Notes: generated from the letters alone by a model not told the origin. A DNA stretch of 64,000 nucleotides from Karalla daura (GCA_029224185.1 CM055188.1:32733642-32797641), one strand, 5' to 3'; counted from the first letter of the stretch, positions 23,847-49,300 are shown. Translations and numbers: made by a program.

Positions 23847-24689
23847 TTGCACCCTGGAAAAAAAAAATTAAGGAAGGATGAGAAGGACATTTGATGAAGA
23901 CATGGTAGCACTGAGGCACCTCTTCGAATGTAGGGTATAACCAGAGCTAACAGTGACTTAAAGGAGACCTCGAATGAAAAGAAACAAAAACAGTTTTTCC
24001 CTTCGCCCCGTGAACCACTGTCGCTGGCCAAAGATGTACTGCAAGTCCAAAAACTTCTTCAAGTCCTCGTTCTTATGTAGATTAAAAAAAAGAATCAGAA
24101 GGTATTAGCAAGCGCGACGTAAACCATACCGGCCCCTACCTCTGAAACGTTAGCATGTTCTCCTCTCCGTTGATGTACTTGACTAACTGAAGACGCACGA
24201 CTGCAAAGTGAAGCTGGGTGAAGTTTCTGGGGAGACGTCGGTGTCCCTGATGCTTTCCCAGTCTGTACTCAGTAGGAGGCTGGGAGCGTAGCTGCTCCGT
24301 AAATGTATTGTTCCAGTTCAGGAAAAAAGTTGCAAAGCTGTGGCGTTTAGCAAACGAACGTAGCGCCACGTCGCTCTTTTGTTTAGCGCGGCACGTGAAG
24401 TCGCATTAAAGTTAGCTGAAAGACGCGCCAGATCAGCATGAAAGTGTGCTAGGTCTGTCACAGTCACAAGGTGGTGAAACGACTTGTAGAACCGCATCTG
24501 AGGCATTTCTGACGAAACCAGAGTCCCACAGCGTCAGTGCTCCTCCTGGACGCCATTCACCGGGAGCCCAAAACGAAAACCTCATTTACACAGGTACCCG
24601 ACCTGCTCCATCCTCCCTCATCTGCTCCCAGCTTTACCGCTATGTTTCCTGTATACAAGTTGGTTTTTTTCCGCGACCTCCTCCTCTAC

Positions 24690-24940
24690 CCCCCTGTCTG
24701 CTCCTCCACCCCCCCACCTCCTCCTCCACCCCCCCACCTCCTCCTCCACCCCCCCGCCTGCTCCTCCACCCCCCCGCCTCCCCCTCCACCCCCCCGCCTC
24801 CTCCTCCACCCCCCACCTCCTCCTCCACCCCCCCACCTCCTCCTCCACCCCCCCACCTCCTCCTCCAGCCCCCCACCTGCTCCTCTACCAGCGAGTAAAC
24901 CACTGAGAGCGCCGGCCCCCCCCCCCCCCCCCTGCTGGCA
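24690..24940. repeat. CTCCTCCACCCCCC tandem repeat and poly-C run
   Basis: About a dozen imperfect 14-15-bp units, then an 18-base C run near 24918-24935. The - strand is extremely G-rich and could form quadruplexes. Confidence 0.85.
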
Positions 24941-26294
24941 CTAAATGCACAAATCCAGCGTTTTGAAAAAAAAAAGTTGAAGATGATCATCTTAGATCTT
25001 AAGGGCAGTAAATTAGACCAAGATACGAGTCTCTAATTCTAGTTCTGGTGGTTGTTTTTTTGCAACATTTGAGATTAATTAGTGATGTCGCTGCTGCTGG
25101 ATGGGGCATGGTCACACGTTAATGCACTAAAACAGCTGATTCGCTTTTTTAGTTTGGAAAAACGTTGTTTTTCATCAACTAGACCGTCACACCAGGTAAC
25201 GTAAAGAGAACACAATTACTCTGGTCTGATTGTTGTTTAATTAGGGCGGTTGCTTCAGTAAAACTTGAAATTAGGTAAAAAGATGTAAAGTTTCCCCGCC
25301 TGAGCTTCGCTGTGAAGAGTCAGATTTCTTCTTCTGTTGTGAACAGGGTATTTTCAATCACTGCAGCATCAGTTGCATAAAAAAATAAATCCTCAGAATT
25401 ACGACTTCCCACAGAAGGAAGCATTTGATTGCTAGAAGACATTGCTAGATGATAATCTGACGAGGTGGGATTACGTGTGAGAGGAACCGCTCTTAACAAA
25501 GCTTTAACATAAAATACTTTCTCTCTCTCTCTTAGAATCTCTCAGCCTCATTTTTCTTTTTGCTTCTCAGAACAGGTTTCTCTTTGTTTCCCTGCAATAA
25601 CTGCTTTTGTTATTCTTTTTTTTAATATAAATGTGTGAATGTTTGTAGATTGTGGACAATGATGCACTTTGGTGACTGTCAAGCCAACACTGTTATCTTT
25701 TCATGAAACGTCGGGATCTTGACAATAATCTTCATGTTTTATAAACATCGGCTGGTTCAGAATGAAAACCTTAGCTGTCTTAAATATTTTGTGTAAGAAA
25801 ACAAAAATCAACAGTGTGTGTGTGTGTGCTTGTATGTGTTGTCGTACCTCCGCCAGGTTTTTAAACGCCTTGTTGTTCAACGTTTTCAAGTACTGCTGGC
25901 TCGAAACATTCAGACATTTTGTACAGCGGAACAGAGCATGAAGTACTTTTTCTAGCAGTTTTCAATTGTGTGTAAAAATATACAGAATATTTAGTCCCAC
26001 CGTCAAACAAAAAAAAGAAGAAGTGTCTCGGCCTCTTAAAAAGTGCATGTTACAGGATCAAATTGGATGATTTTTGATATAAAATTAGACAGGATACAAG
26101 GCAGCGGGGTGAAGCTGCAGCATGGTTCTGTGTTCGACAAATGTTTACATGTATTCAGTTTTTTCATCCTGTAACTCGAGATGTGAAAAAAACGCAAAAA
26201 ATAGATATTTTCAAAAAAAAAAACATCATAAGGTACCTTTGCTCATGTCTTCTTTCTATATTTTTTTAATTTTTTTTGCACTTTAAAAGCATTA

Positions 26295-26300
26295 AATAAA
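26295..26300 (+). terminator. Candidate distal poly(A) signal (AATAAA) of fkbp5
   Basis: Canonical AATAAA within AT-rich sequence, with GT/T-rich sequence following. Confidence 0.25.
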
Positions 26301-27004
26301 TCCAAGAGTTGCATTTAAAAGAAAGATGTCTTTCTTCAAGCACAGCGATAGATTGATAAAACAAAAAACAACAACAAAAAGAAATGTGGAGATGTTTTAC
26401 AATCTTAATTAATGTTTACTGGCTTCTTTCAATGTTAATTTTGAAGATACATAAGAATGTGATATACTGTATTTCTCCTCTTATCACATGAACAAGAAGA
26501 TCCAAGCCCATATACACATCATTATTATTAAACTAATCATGCACTGACTGATTTTAGTTTGACTGCTTGACCATTCAGTTATGAATAATGTCTGATGTGC
26601 TTTCACAGTTTGCTCTGCTATAGTTGCTTCCAACTCTATGAACCGATATCACCTCTTTGAGTTTCAGAGACCTCGGTCTATTCTGCTTCCTGTCAGGTTG
26701 TCGGGGGGAAAAAAAAGAGCCGTTTCTGAGGTGGCAACATTTTAGAAACACAGACATTTATAGTGTCATTGCTATTTCAGAATGGAAACAAACTGTTCTC
26801 AAAGTCATAACTACCAAATATTATGTGACCCACTGTGCGCTAAACTCATGCTGAAAATGTGTGTGTGCGTGCGTGTGTGTCGGACATGATTCAGAAGATA
26901 TAAAAGATATTTTACCTGAACATTTCCCCCGTTGTCATTGTGTCAGATTTCATGTTTCCATCGATGTTGTTACATCCTGCAGCCTGCGGCGGGGTCCACC
27001 CGTC

Positions 27005-27005
<1 letters not shown>

Positions 27006-27055
<50 letters not shown>

Positions 27056-27075
27056 TCTGCATGTCACTGAGTGTC

Positions 27076-27107
<32 letters not shown>

Positions 27108-27135
27108 TCTCTGCATGTCACTGAGTCTGTGAGTA

Positions 27136-27167
<32 letters not shown>

Positions 27168-27182
27168 TCTGCATGTCACTGA

Positions 27183-27219
<37 letters not shown>
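27006..27219. repeat. Compound (GT)n(GA)n minisatellite
   Basis: Four blocks of GT followed by GA and the spacer gtctgcatgtcactgag, repeated with length variation. Confidence 0.85.
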
Positions 27220-27269
27220 ACTATGAAGACACACTCACCACTGCTGAACAAGGACGAGCTGAGAGATGA

Positions 27270-27443
<174 letters not shown>

Positions 27444-27830
27444 TCAAAATCAGTGAATAAATAAATAAATGTGTATGCCGAGTATCAGTCTGATTAGACG
27501 AGGTTCAGAGATCATCTTGAACAAGAAAACCCAGGAAAAGAGTTTGAGAAACAGAAACAGAGTCGTTTTGACTTGACCAGACCAGAGATTACAGGCTGAC
27601 ACATTGATACCTATGAGACACGTAGTCTAGTCCATTTTACTGCAGTTAACTTGATACTTCTGATCCTTCAGTATCATCATTTGTGACATTACTGACTTTA
27701 AAGTCTGCAGTCGGTTCTTTAAGGTGTAGGATGATGAGGATTCACCTTCATTGTTTCTGTGGGACAAAGAAAGATAAAGCGTGGAAACTACGAGAGGGAA
27801 AAAGGTTGTGGAAAGTTCCAGTCCTGAAAC

Positions 27831-27845
27831 AGGACATACTGTTCC
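27831..27845. promoter_or_regulatory. Steroid-receptor response element consensus match downstream of fkbp5
   Basis: AGGACATACTGTTCC fits RGNACANNNTGTNCY at all fixed positions. It lies 4.8 kb past the fkbp5 stop codon, in the spacer between the convergent fkbp5 and SLC6 genes, so it could serve either. Confidence 0.45.
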
Positions 27846-29860
27846 ATGTCTAATGAGAAATATTTCGCCTTTAGCAAAAATGAAATCAGTGATGACAAAT
27901 ATAATCCAAAACATATGATTGATTTGGGAACTAGGTATAAATAATGAGAAGTTTCTGACTGTTGTGAACTGATAGTGAACTGATAAAGACCACAGCTGAC
28001 GCCTCTCCTCTAAATCCTCCTGTTGCAGATGTTCTAACTTCCATTTCCTTTCATCATCGTCCATTTTTCTAAGCCCGAAGTCAAAGAATGAGGATCATCC
28101 TGTCAGGCTGATTGAGGGAACAGCTACAGAAAGGAATTTGTGGTCTGAGAGTTTTCTCAGCTGCTCGTCTCCGGTGTCAAGAATGAATCTGAGCCTCAGA
28201 TCTCAACCAGTCGTCGAATCGCTCAATAAATCTGGAAGAGATCTGCGACCCCACAGTCGACCGAGGAAAACCAGCATGACCAGAAGCTCAGCTCAGACAC
28301 GACATGCACCATTTCATGAGCCCTTTATTGAACTGTGTTCATGGTACAAATCATTTCTGAATTATGTCCAAACTACTGTCATTGTTACATCATCAATAAG
28401 TCATGTTATCAATATATACTACCACATGATACAGTGTCAATTTTAGGATTAATTTGCACACTTCTGAACAGACATTTTTTCTTAAAAACACATTTTTATA
28501 ACTTTAATAATGTCACATTACAGCATTTAAATTTCCAATAATATATGACATAAAAAAATGAAATGAGACAAATGTTAAGTGGCACACTGGATAAATGAGC
28601 AACTTTTCTAAAAAAGAAAAATTAACAGGCTTTTAGTTGAGACTACAGTCAAAATATAATCTACAATATAGAAATCTGTCAAAAAATATATATTTTACAG
28701 CCAACAGGTTGTGTAAGTGTTTCTCTTGTACGTGTGCTGCACAGTGTCGGCGGTACCATTGTGTTTACATTAAACACAAACTTGTCAATGCTGAACTGGT
28801 CGAAGTGCAGGTTGGAGACACTTTAGTATTGAGACAGTCGACTAAGGTGCACGCAGTGTCCAAGGTTTTACATCTTTGAATCTTATTGCTCATTTATCAC
28901 ATTAAAGTTTCCCAAAGACTCTCATTCTCAAAGTGACTCAATGGCTCAATCTGTATGGCTTATTTGGCAAATGTTCATTAGTGTTACTTTCCCCTGCACA
29001 TTCCTCTCGAGACGAGCAGCAATTTAACTGATCAAATGTCATTTCTGGTTGAGCATTCGTTACTTTCGGCTTATGAACAAACAAACAAACAAACAAACAA
29101 TTTGTCGTCACTGATGGATCGCTTTGGGTAAGTGCAGCCTCTACGGACAGTCTACTCAAGGTGAGGAGTTTTGTATTGGTTTGTGTCTGCCTTGTTGATT
29201 AGTTAATACTAGAAATAGGGATGTAACTTCATCAAAATCTCACAGTATGACAATACCTGAAAAACACGTCCATGGTACGATATTTACTGCAGTACTTGCA
29301 AGACACTGAAATCTCATGTCATGAAAATATTAATACTCTTGTGATACAATAATCTTGCAGACTGTTCTGTGCTTGTCCGACAACACTCTTCTCTTCTGTC
29401 TCCTCCACCTTTTCCACACAGGGTCACAGGCAGTGCGTGACTCGATCTTTGGAGTTTTTATGTAGTTTTTAAATCACTTTGCTCTTCTGAGGCTGAGACT
29501 CTGTGGACTGAACGAAAATCACCTTTTTTTGTTTTTTTTCCAAGAACCCCTATCATGTCCGCAAACATACCAAGAGACTTTTGTTTTTGTATTACCATTA
29601 CATCCCACGTACAGAAAGATCACAACTAAAAATAATACTATTGATTCAGAGACAGAGGAAAACAAACAAACAAAAAAACATTAGATTGACACCGAAATTC
29701 AGAAACTAAGGGAGAGAAAATCTTCCCTGTACAGTCAGCAAAATCACAGATTACAGTGCTCATAATAAGTGAAACTGTAATAAATCTGAAACCTTTCTGC
29801 CTCCAAGCAGAAGGTACCCATGACCAGAAGGGGGCGCACATTGAATCTGAGGACTCATGA

Positions 29861-29866
29861 TTTATT
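29861..29866 (-). terminator. Candidate poly(A) signal of the minus-strand SLC6 gene
   Basis: TTTATT on the + strand reads AATAAA on the - strand, about 250 bp past the stop codon at 30116-30118. A later candidate is at 28324-28329. Either way the gene ends tail-to-tail with fkbp5. Confidence 0.4.
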
Positions 29867-30115
29867 ACCGGGCAGACAGGGAGGCACTTCTGCTGAACAA
29901 AATTAGGTTTAATCGAGTCTTCCCTTTAGTCGACGTTTCTTTATAAAACACTAGATGATACCAGACTCCCAGTCAACAGAACCAGGTTCTAGAGGTCAAT
30001 CACCAAGGAGACTGGAAAGTTCTGTTTTGAAAGAACGTTGGGATAACACAACTTGGCAGAGGGAAACATCTTCTTCCACATCCTTAAAAGAAGATGCACG
30101 CTTGGTCTGTTGTCT

Positions 30116-42740
<12,625 letters not shown>

Positions 42741-44073
42741 TGCACTGCAAAGAGAGACAGAAAACTTCATCCATTAGGGAGACCTCGAATGAAGGACCAC
42801 TTTTACCTTGTAGAATGAGTCCTAGCCAAAGATGCATTGCACTTTGTAAAACATCATCAAGTTTTTCTAAGTAAGTAAGTACTGTATTTTGAGGTGGCAA
42901 CTAATAAATGACTGATGCTGAAGAGTTTATGTGAGGTAAAATAATAATATTAAGAATACCTTTAATTGTCCCACTGAGTTTTTCCCAAACCAAAACAAGT
43001 AAATGAAGGTAAACAACTGTGGTGCAGCAGTTTGGTGACATTTCTGCATGTAATTTTCAGTTAAAGTTTCTTGCCCAGTGTTCTGGCTGGAACTGTGTAT
43101 CTATCTAATATCTGATTCCACCTCCAATTCTGGCTCAAACATATGAGTCCAGATGTTTACGCTTAGCACCGGGGATGTCTGTACATGAACTTTAGGTTCC
43201 ACATTCCTGTTTCTTGCTCAGTTTATGATTCCTTCTCCAGTTCAGGCCCAGACATGTGCAGTTTCATGGCATTCCTACTTATACATGTTCCATGTTTTTT
43301 TGCTCAGTGTCTGATTCAGACTCAAACATACAAGGCTGGATAACGATGTGGTAATGTGAATGTGTAGTCCTATGTATCAGCAATGTATTTGGTGCTGTTG
43401 CTACACAAGAGAGTACCTTCTCAGTACATTCCCAAACAAAACAACATAATCAGAGCAGAGCACAGCTGGAACTCTGACATGATTTGATTGCTGTATATTA
43501 ATGTTCAAAATCTGCACAAAGCCTGCAGTCTTGTTGTCTTCGGTCAACAGAGGGTCAGAGCTGCTTGCCATGAGGATAATTCTTCCATCAATGTTGCTTT
43601 TGTGTCGCTGCTTTGGATGTGATGTGGGAGTGAAGCAAATAGGGTGGAAAATATGTGCACTACTGCGTTACTGTTAAGAAAAACTTGGCTCAGGTCTCAT
43701 AGTGCTCGCGGCAAGGCTGTAGGGGACAAGGTGGGAGGGGAACTGAGGAGAACACCAGAGGTAGAGTTGTCAACACCAGATGCTTGTGATTACATGTTTG
43801 CTTGTGCCTGCGTTTCTGTTTATTATAGCTTTTTATGATTGAGAGCAGCCACACTATACATTGAGACATCCAGCCCTTTTACTTTTCTTTATAGAGTACA
43901 GTAGAGTGTTTACTGTAGCATAGTAGAGATTTCTTTTTGGCGATGTAATTTGTGAAAATCTTCCTGTAAGAAATGAATTAGACAAAGTGAAAAAACTGAC
44001 AAAGTACTAGAAGTAGTGGAAATTCTTCACAGATATTTTTTTTGCAACGTAGCAACAGCAGCACAGGACTCAC

Positions 44074-44092
44074 TAACCCTAACCCTAACCCT
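44074..44092. repeat. Interstitial telomeric repeat (CCCTAA)3
   Basis: Three CCCTAA units about 320 bp left of the inverted-end element. Confidence 0.8.
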
Positions 44093-44410
44093 TTAGCTTT
44101 TCAGACTTACCTGGCAAAAAATGTAGGCTTCTACTTTGTTTTTTTCTGAACTAAGGCGTAAATGCAGCAATGCTGCTATGGAGTGAGTGCTTTACAAGCC
44201 ACTGTTAAAATCCTATTTATGGTGTAGGAATTTTACAGTCCGTTTCTGCACAAATTTGTTTTGTTTATGTAACGGCTGACTGGCTGTCTCCTCTGCTACT
44301 CAAGTGAATAATTGTGCAACATAATGTAATGTAATGTGACTTAACATGACGTTACATGACTTTTCCTAACTTTACTTGACTTAACATGACTTCTCGTCCA
44401 TTGCTAAAAG

Positions 44411-45774
44411 CTTAGCAGCTTTTTCCCAAACTGGAATGATGCAGCTGTGGAACAGACACATCCAGCCTGATATGTTGGAGCCACAACCAGAGGAGGAACC
44501 AGAGACTGAGGAACAACCAGGAGCACAGACACATCCAGCCTGATATGTTGGAGCCACAACCAGAGGAGGAACCAGAGACTGAGGAACAACCATCTTTGTT
44601 TGTGCACATCTGTTACACTTAAATATTTCAGATCATCAAAGAAATGTAAACATTAGACAAAAATTAAATACAAATTAAATACAAAATGCAAGGTATTTCC
44701 ACAGCCGATATATCAAGACCTTCACTAATCCTATTAAACCCTTTGACAATAATGATGTTTGAACAAGCAAATTAAATCTAGTGTAAAACTGTTTGTGATT
44801 CGTGGTTTCAACATAAACTGAGATATTTTCAATGTGACTATTAATGAATGGGACTCATTGTGAGTGGACATACTCAGAGCAGTTCCAGCCTGATGGAGTG
44901 GTGTCCTCCAGGGAAACAATGACACCATTTATCAGATGAGGCGATTAACACAACAGTTATTCCACAAGCTGTGGTCTCTGATTTGAAGAGCGATGATACC
45001 TTCTTTTCCCTTTTCCCCCCTTTTTCCTCTGGTTTGGACCTCACTCTAGGGTCAGGAATTTCTCTGGGAATACCAATTCCCTGTAGTGCTGATGACATTT
45101 GGGTGCAGGTACAGGTGTTTGAAGGCTTATGTTGTGCAATAAAACTATTTATGTTAATGAGTAACAAAGTCAATTAAAAACAGTGTCACCATGACACGGT
45201 TTGAATTTCAATTTTGATATCAGCGATTCATATCAATTAGGCCGAAGTACCGGATTATGTAATGATACCTTCGATCAAGTTGAAAGAAAACAACACTGTT
45301 TTCATCTCGACCATGTTGAATAACAACTGGCTGCTCCCAGCTGAATCACTCTAGGATAATTTGCGTATACACACTTCTATCCAGGCACACAAGTATTTGA
45401 CGGCATGCAGCTGTGAAAAAGCAGTTTGGTGAAGTTTGGGGAAATCCGCAGTCTCTGGTTCCTCCTCTGGTTGTGGCTCCAACATATCAGGCTGGATGTG
45501 TCTGTGCTCCTGGTTGTTCCTCAGTCTCTGGTTCCTCCTCTGGTTGTGGCTCCAACATATCAGGCTGGATGTGTCTGTGCTCCTGGTTGTTCCTCAGTCT
45601 CTGGTTCCTCCTCTGGTTGTGGCTCCAACATATCAGGCTGGATGTGTCTGTGCTCCTGGTTGTTCCTCAGTCTCTGGTTCCTCCTCTGGTTGTGGCTCCA
45701 ACATATCAGGCTGGATGTGGACACATTGCTTCATAGTTCCAGCAAAGCTCCAGTATGGGGGAAAAGCTGCTAAG
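44411..45774. mobile_element. Non-autonomous element with inverted ends and an inverted 73-bp subterminal minisatellite
   Basis: The left end cttagcagctttttccc (44411-44427) and the right end gggggaaaagctgctaag (45757-45774) are near-perfect inverted copies, and similarity continues inward for about 60 bp. Inside the left end are two copies of a 73-bp unit (44453-44592). Inside the right end are 3.7 copies of the same unit in the opposite orientation (starts 45449, 45522, 45595, 45668). The 0.85-kb core has no recognisable transposase. Open frames through the minisatellite are by-products of the repeat. Confidence 0.6.
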
Positions 45775-45814
45775 TAAGTAATGTAAAGACATGCTAAGTA
45801 ATGTTAGTCTTCAT

Positions 45815-45860
45815 GTTGTTGCCAGATAAGCATGAATTAAATATGTGCATAAACAAGTCA
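45815..45860 (-). repeat. Dispersed repeat family copy, reverse orientation
   Basis: gttgccagataagcatga then tgtgcataaac, the reverse complement of the same motif. It lies about 40 bp outside the right end of the inverted-repeat element. Confidence 0.5.
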
Positions 45861-46539
45861 TAATATTCCCACACCATAAATACGAGGCCTCGTAAAGTAA
45901 AGAAATATTTTAATCTGAAGCAGTTCGGAAACAAGTGTTTCACAGCTTTTATATTAGCACAACGTGTATAGGAGTTTTGGATGTGTAATGGCATGCTGTA
46001 ACGCCGTACACGGTCAGGTCCTGTCATTGGCACACGTACTCTTTGCTAATCAGATAATTTCGCCACCCGATATGGTTTCGTGATTTATAACGCAGCTCTC
46101 TATCAGCAAAAAAACAACCCTGTCCATTACGGAGCCTTGAGGAGTCTGGAGGAAAGGTGAGCGTACACGTGTGCAAAAGTCACAAGTGAGTAAGTTCAAG
46201 AGGACAAGGGAAGACTAAACATGGCCACATGCCTGGAGCAACATTTACTCCAGGCAATTTTTTTAATCAAACTATTATCTGTTATCTGAGATCACATTTT
46301 TACTCAGAAATCGAGAAACATGTCACAACAAGGTTTTTTTCTGACTTCTGTAGGTGTCCATTTTTGATTCTGATCCTCAAAAACAAACAAACAAAAACAA
46401 CGCAGAGCAACTCTGAGGTTAAGAGGCTGTTTTGCTTTTCAAACCAAACTGGTTTCTGGAATGAAGGCACACGAAAGTTGGTGGAATAGACTGTCCACAC
46501 AAGATTTACCAGAACATTAACCAGAACAACTGGACTTGA

Positions 46540-46960
46540 ACTATATATATTTCAATACAATATAACAACATACTGTTGAGCGACTATTGTTAACATATAA
46601 CAATAAACTTAAATAAAGTTTGTAATATACATAATACTGATGTACCATTAGTACATAACAATATACTACTGTATATAGTTATAGGGTTAGTATATAGTAT
46701 ATTGTTACACACTAATAGTAGTGATGTATTGTATTATACTAACCATTGTTAGTATATAACAATACATTAGAATATTGTTAGTATACATCAACGGCCTAAT
46801 TAAGTCCTAGCTTTTGTTATATATAATATTCAGCAAGATTCATTTCAATAAATGTACATGACAGCACTCATACTTGGGCATGAATCACCATTCAGAATGG
46901 TATCTATTGTTAGTCCATTGTTAGTTTATAACAACGTACTTTACACTGGATTTTGTTATT
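46540..46960. repeat. AT-rich degenerate repeat of GTTAGTATATAACAATA-like units
   Basis: At least five variants of the 17-base motif recur, near 46588, 46645, 46747, 46776 and 46917, some in inverted form (tatatagtatattgttac at 46690-46707). Confidence 0.5.
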
Positions 46961-47129
46961 TACAAGTTCAATGTACAGCAAGAATCATAGCAGAATTTTT
47001 TTTTTACTTGATATAAGTCTTGCACAAGCATGAATTACATTAATTATAGAGTAACTAACACTAGGTATTGTTGGTAAATCACAATAAACTTCGTGTAAAT
47101 TGTTAGTAGTCAGGCACCCAAAGTACATA

Positions 47130-47500
47130 TTAAACACGTAATTGCTGCTGTGGTAATAGCAGCAGAATGACTGTTTGTGAATGCCAACTTCAGCCCCCGA
47201 GCAGCAGTGATCAGCCGGCAGCCTGAGGTGTTACACTGAACAGGGGAAATAGCTGCTCTGCTGCGAGCGCAGCCAGTCACCTTTGCCCTACATAAACACA
47301 GCGACAAGCGGCGAAGCACCCGGCCGCTGCACACAGCCCAGCTGTCACACAGAGGGAAGGACGCCGTCTGCTTCCTGCTCTACACAGCTACACCGCACAC
47401 GAGCAGAGAGGGGAAACACAGAGACAAACCTGCCTGACCTGAGCGGTCAGTGGTACCCGAGAAAGGCGGCTTCGGTCAGGAGTCTGTGATCTAGGCTTCC
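47130..47500 (-). promoter_or_regulatory. CpG-rich block, candidate promoter or first exon of the minus-strand SLC6 gene
   Basis: This block is GC- and CpG-rich in an otherwise AT-rich spacer and lies 4.4 kb upstream of the SLC6 initiation codon. On the - strand a possible donor (aaag|gtgact) falls near 47281. A stronger donor-like sequence (ccag|gtaagt) lies on the - strand at 44111-44105. Neither is confirmed. Confidence 0.25.
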
Positions 47501-47612
47501 ATACAGCCCCGGACGCCTCTCATCTGCTGCCTTTGGGGGGTGAATGAAAGTCTGTGCTCCTCTTCTCAGCTCTAACCATGAGTGAGCCCATGAGTGGAGG
47601 TTTCCGAGAGTC

Positions 47613-47624
47613 TGTGTGTGTGTG

Positions 47625-47671
<47 letters not shown>

Positions 47672-47673
47672 GT
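47613..47673. repeat. (GT)n microsatellite
   Basis: About 30 GT units with single CG interruptions, next to the CpG-rich block. Confidence 0.9.
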
Positions 47674-48386
47674 GACAATGAGGGAGAGAGAGAAAGAGCA
47701 GGAGGGACAGACAGGGTGGGGAGGGAGCGGGGGCGGGGTGATGTATGTTTCTGAATGAGCAGCTCAAGGCGGAGGCTGCGCACCGGTGCCACGTGGTCTC
47801 ACAGTAAACAGGCGGGAATTCACACACGCACACAGAGTGACCTGTCGAGTGTGTGGAGCAAGTACACCACTTTGCTCCAGACACATTAAAAAAAACTATC
47901 AAAGGGGGATCCAGAGGGGTTGGATGACGTATTTCAAGCAGCATTAAAGAAGACCTACACAAGAAAACCTACAATAAATACTGAAAAATAAACATATCCA
48001 ATACTATTTTACTAGCCCTCTTACTGTTCTGTTTTGAGGGTTTAAAGTCATTGTCTTTACATATTCTTGTTTCTTTAACTAACGCCCGTCTGTTGTTTTC
48101 TTTCCTGTAGTTTCCTTTTCTTATCTCAAATGACCTTATTTTATCCTCTTTGTGTTTTATGTCCCTCATTTCTACTCCATTTGACTTAATTGCATGTTGA
48201 TGTGATACAGCAGTGACTGCTGTATGTGAAAGCTGTGTCCGGTGTTGGGGGAAGTTGGGAGCAGAATGAGTGGAGATCTGTGGTTTTATTTTCTTTTTCC
48301 ATCAGCAATAAGAATATAACTGAATTGAAACTGTGTCACAGCATTGTAGTCCAGATCGAGTTTCTCAAAGACTTCAGGTCTTAGGC

Positions 48387-48404
48387 TAACCCTAACCCTA
48401 ACCC
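48387..48404. repeat. Interstitial telomeric repeat (CCCTAA)3
   Basis: Three CCCTAA units in the spacer between the SLC6 genes. Confidence 0.8.
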
Positions 48405-49129
48405 CAAGTCTTATACCTTCAGATGAATCATGTCACATTTGTCTGAAGCAATTTTGAACAAATCATGAACTCTTCCCATATTTCCACAAATTATCAATAT
48501 TGTAACATTTCATAAAGGATATTATAAACTGCCACATCTTCTAATCTTGTTTTTCCAACTAACCACTCCCTTTTAAAAATTTTAACAAATCATAAGGTCT
48601 TTCCCATGTTTGAACACAGTATCAGTTCTTTACATTATCAGTTACTGTACCTGAATGCTTGTTATAACACTGTCATAATCATAACAAGTTAACTTTAGGA
48701 GGAGGAGAACTTTAGAAAGGTCAACTAGTGACTTCAGCTGTGAGTAGTCAACATACCCCGAGGGTTGTCCTCCTCACTGTTGCTTGTGATCCTATCAAAA
48801 TAAAAGCATCCTTCTCTGTCATGGAGGTGCATGAGTCGCCTGGTTCAGAGAGTTCTCTGAAACTGAATCTCAGCTTCACATTTTAACGCATTTCAAACCA
48901 GAGTCAGCACGAGCAGTTAAACACAATGAATGAAATAGTTAGTTTTGGTCACACAACACAAACAAAATAAAATCCTATATGACCGAAAAGGAAATAGACA
49001 TATATTTGCCTATCCAATATGATATGATACAATATGATATCATATCATAGATTCAGTATGATACACAAAGATACAGTAAAGTTTGAAAAGAAAGAAAGGT
49101 ATGATACAATACAATACAGTGGGTTAGGC

Positions 49130-49300
49130 TGGCTGTAAGTGACACTTTTCTCCAAACGTCATTTTCAGTCATGAAATATTCATTTAATACATGTTTTTCA
49201 TAACTCATAATGGTTTTAACAGCCAAGTCTCTCATGTCAGAGTGTGATCTGGTGATTAATTAGATATCAGAGCTTAAAGACATGAATGAATAGGGGCATG
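49130..49300 (+). repeat. Dispersed repeat, copy 1
   Basis: The segment beginning caaacgtcattttcagtcat (from about 49154) is clearly similar over roughly 150 bp to 56770-56935 in the same orientation. The family is not identified. Confidence 0.5.

Larger units (their letters stand above)
23010..26310 (+). other. fkbp5: Probable fkbp5 3' untranslated region
   Basis: No coding exon is visible downstream of the stop codon at 23007-23009. Candidate poly(A) signals are AATAAA at 23841-23846 and 26295-26300, giving 3' UTRs of about 0.85 or 3.3 kb. The stretch contains a poly-C run near 23730, a strongly strand-asymmetric (CTCCTCCACCCCCC)n block at 24690-24885, an 18-base poly-C run near 24918-24935, and AT-rich sequence with several ATTTA motifs near its end. 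Mammalian FKBP5 also has a long 3' UTR. The true end is not known. Confidence 0.4.

Noticed and set aside
24446..24944. Proline-rich open frames of 135-150 codons
   Set aside because: They are translations of the CTCCTCCACCCCCC tandem repeat; no start context, splice sites or homologous domain.
27627..28064. 145-codon minus-strand frame starting MDDDERKWKLEHLQQEDLEE
   Set aside because: The charged start is suggestive, but the rest looks like non-coding translation and no exon partners were found.
45413..45777. Three overlapping 107-115-codon open frames
   Set aside because: The 73-bp unit leaves several frames open by chance; it is a minisatellite, also present inverted at 44453-44592.
47447..47962. 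171-codon minus-strand frame
   Set aside because: Crosses the (GT)n microsatellite and the CpG-rich block; no domain seen.
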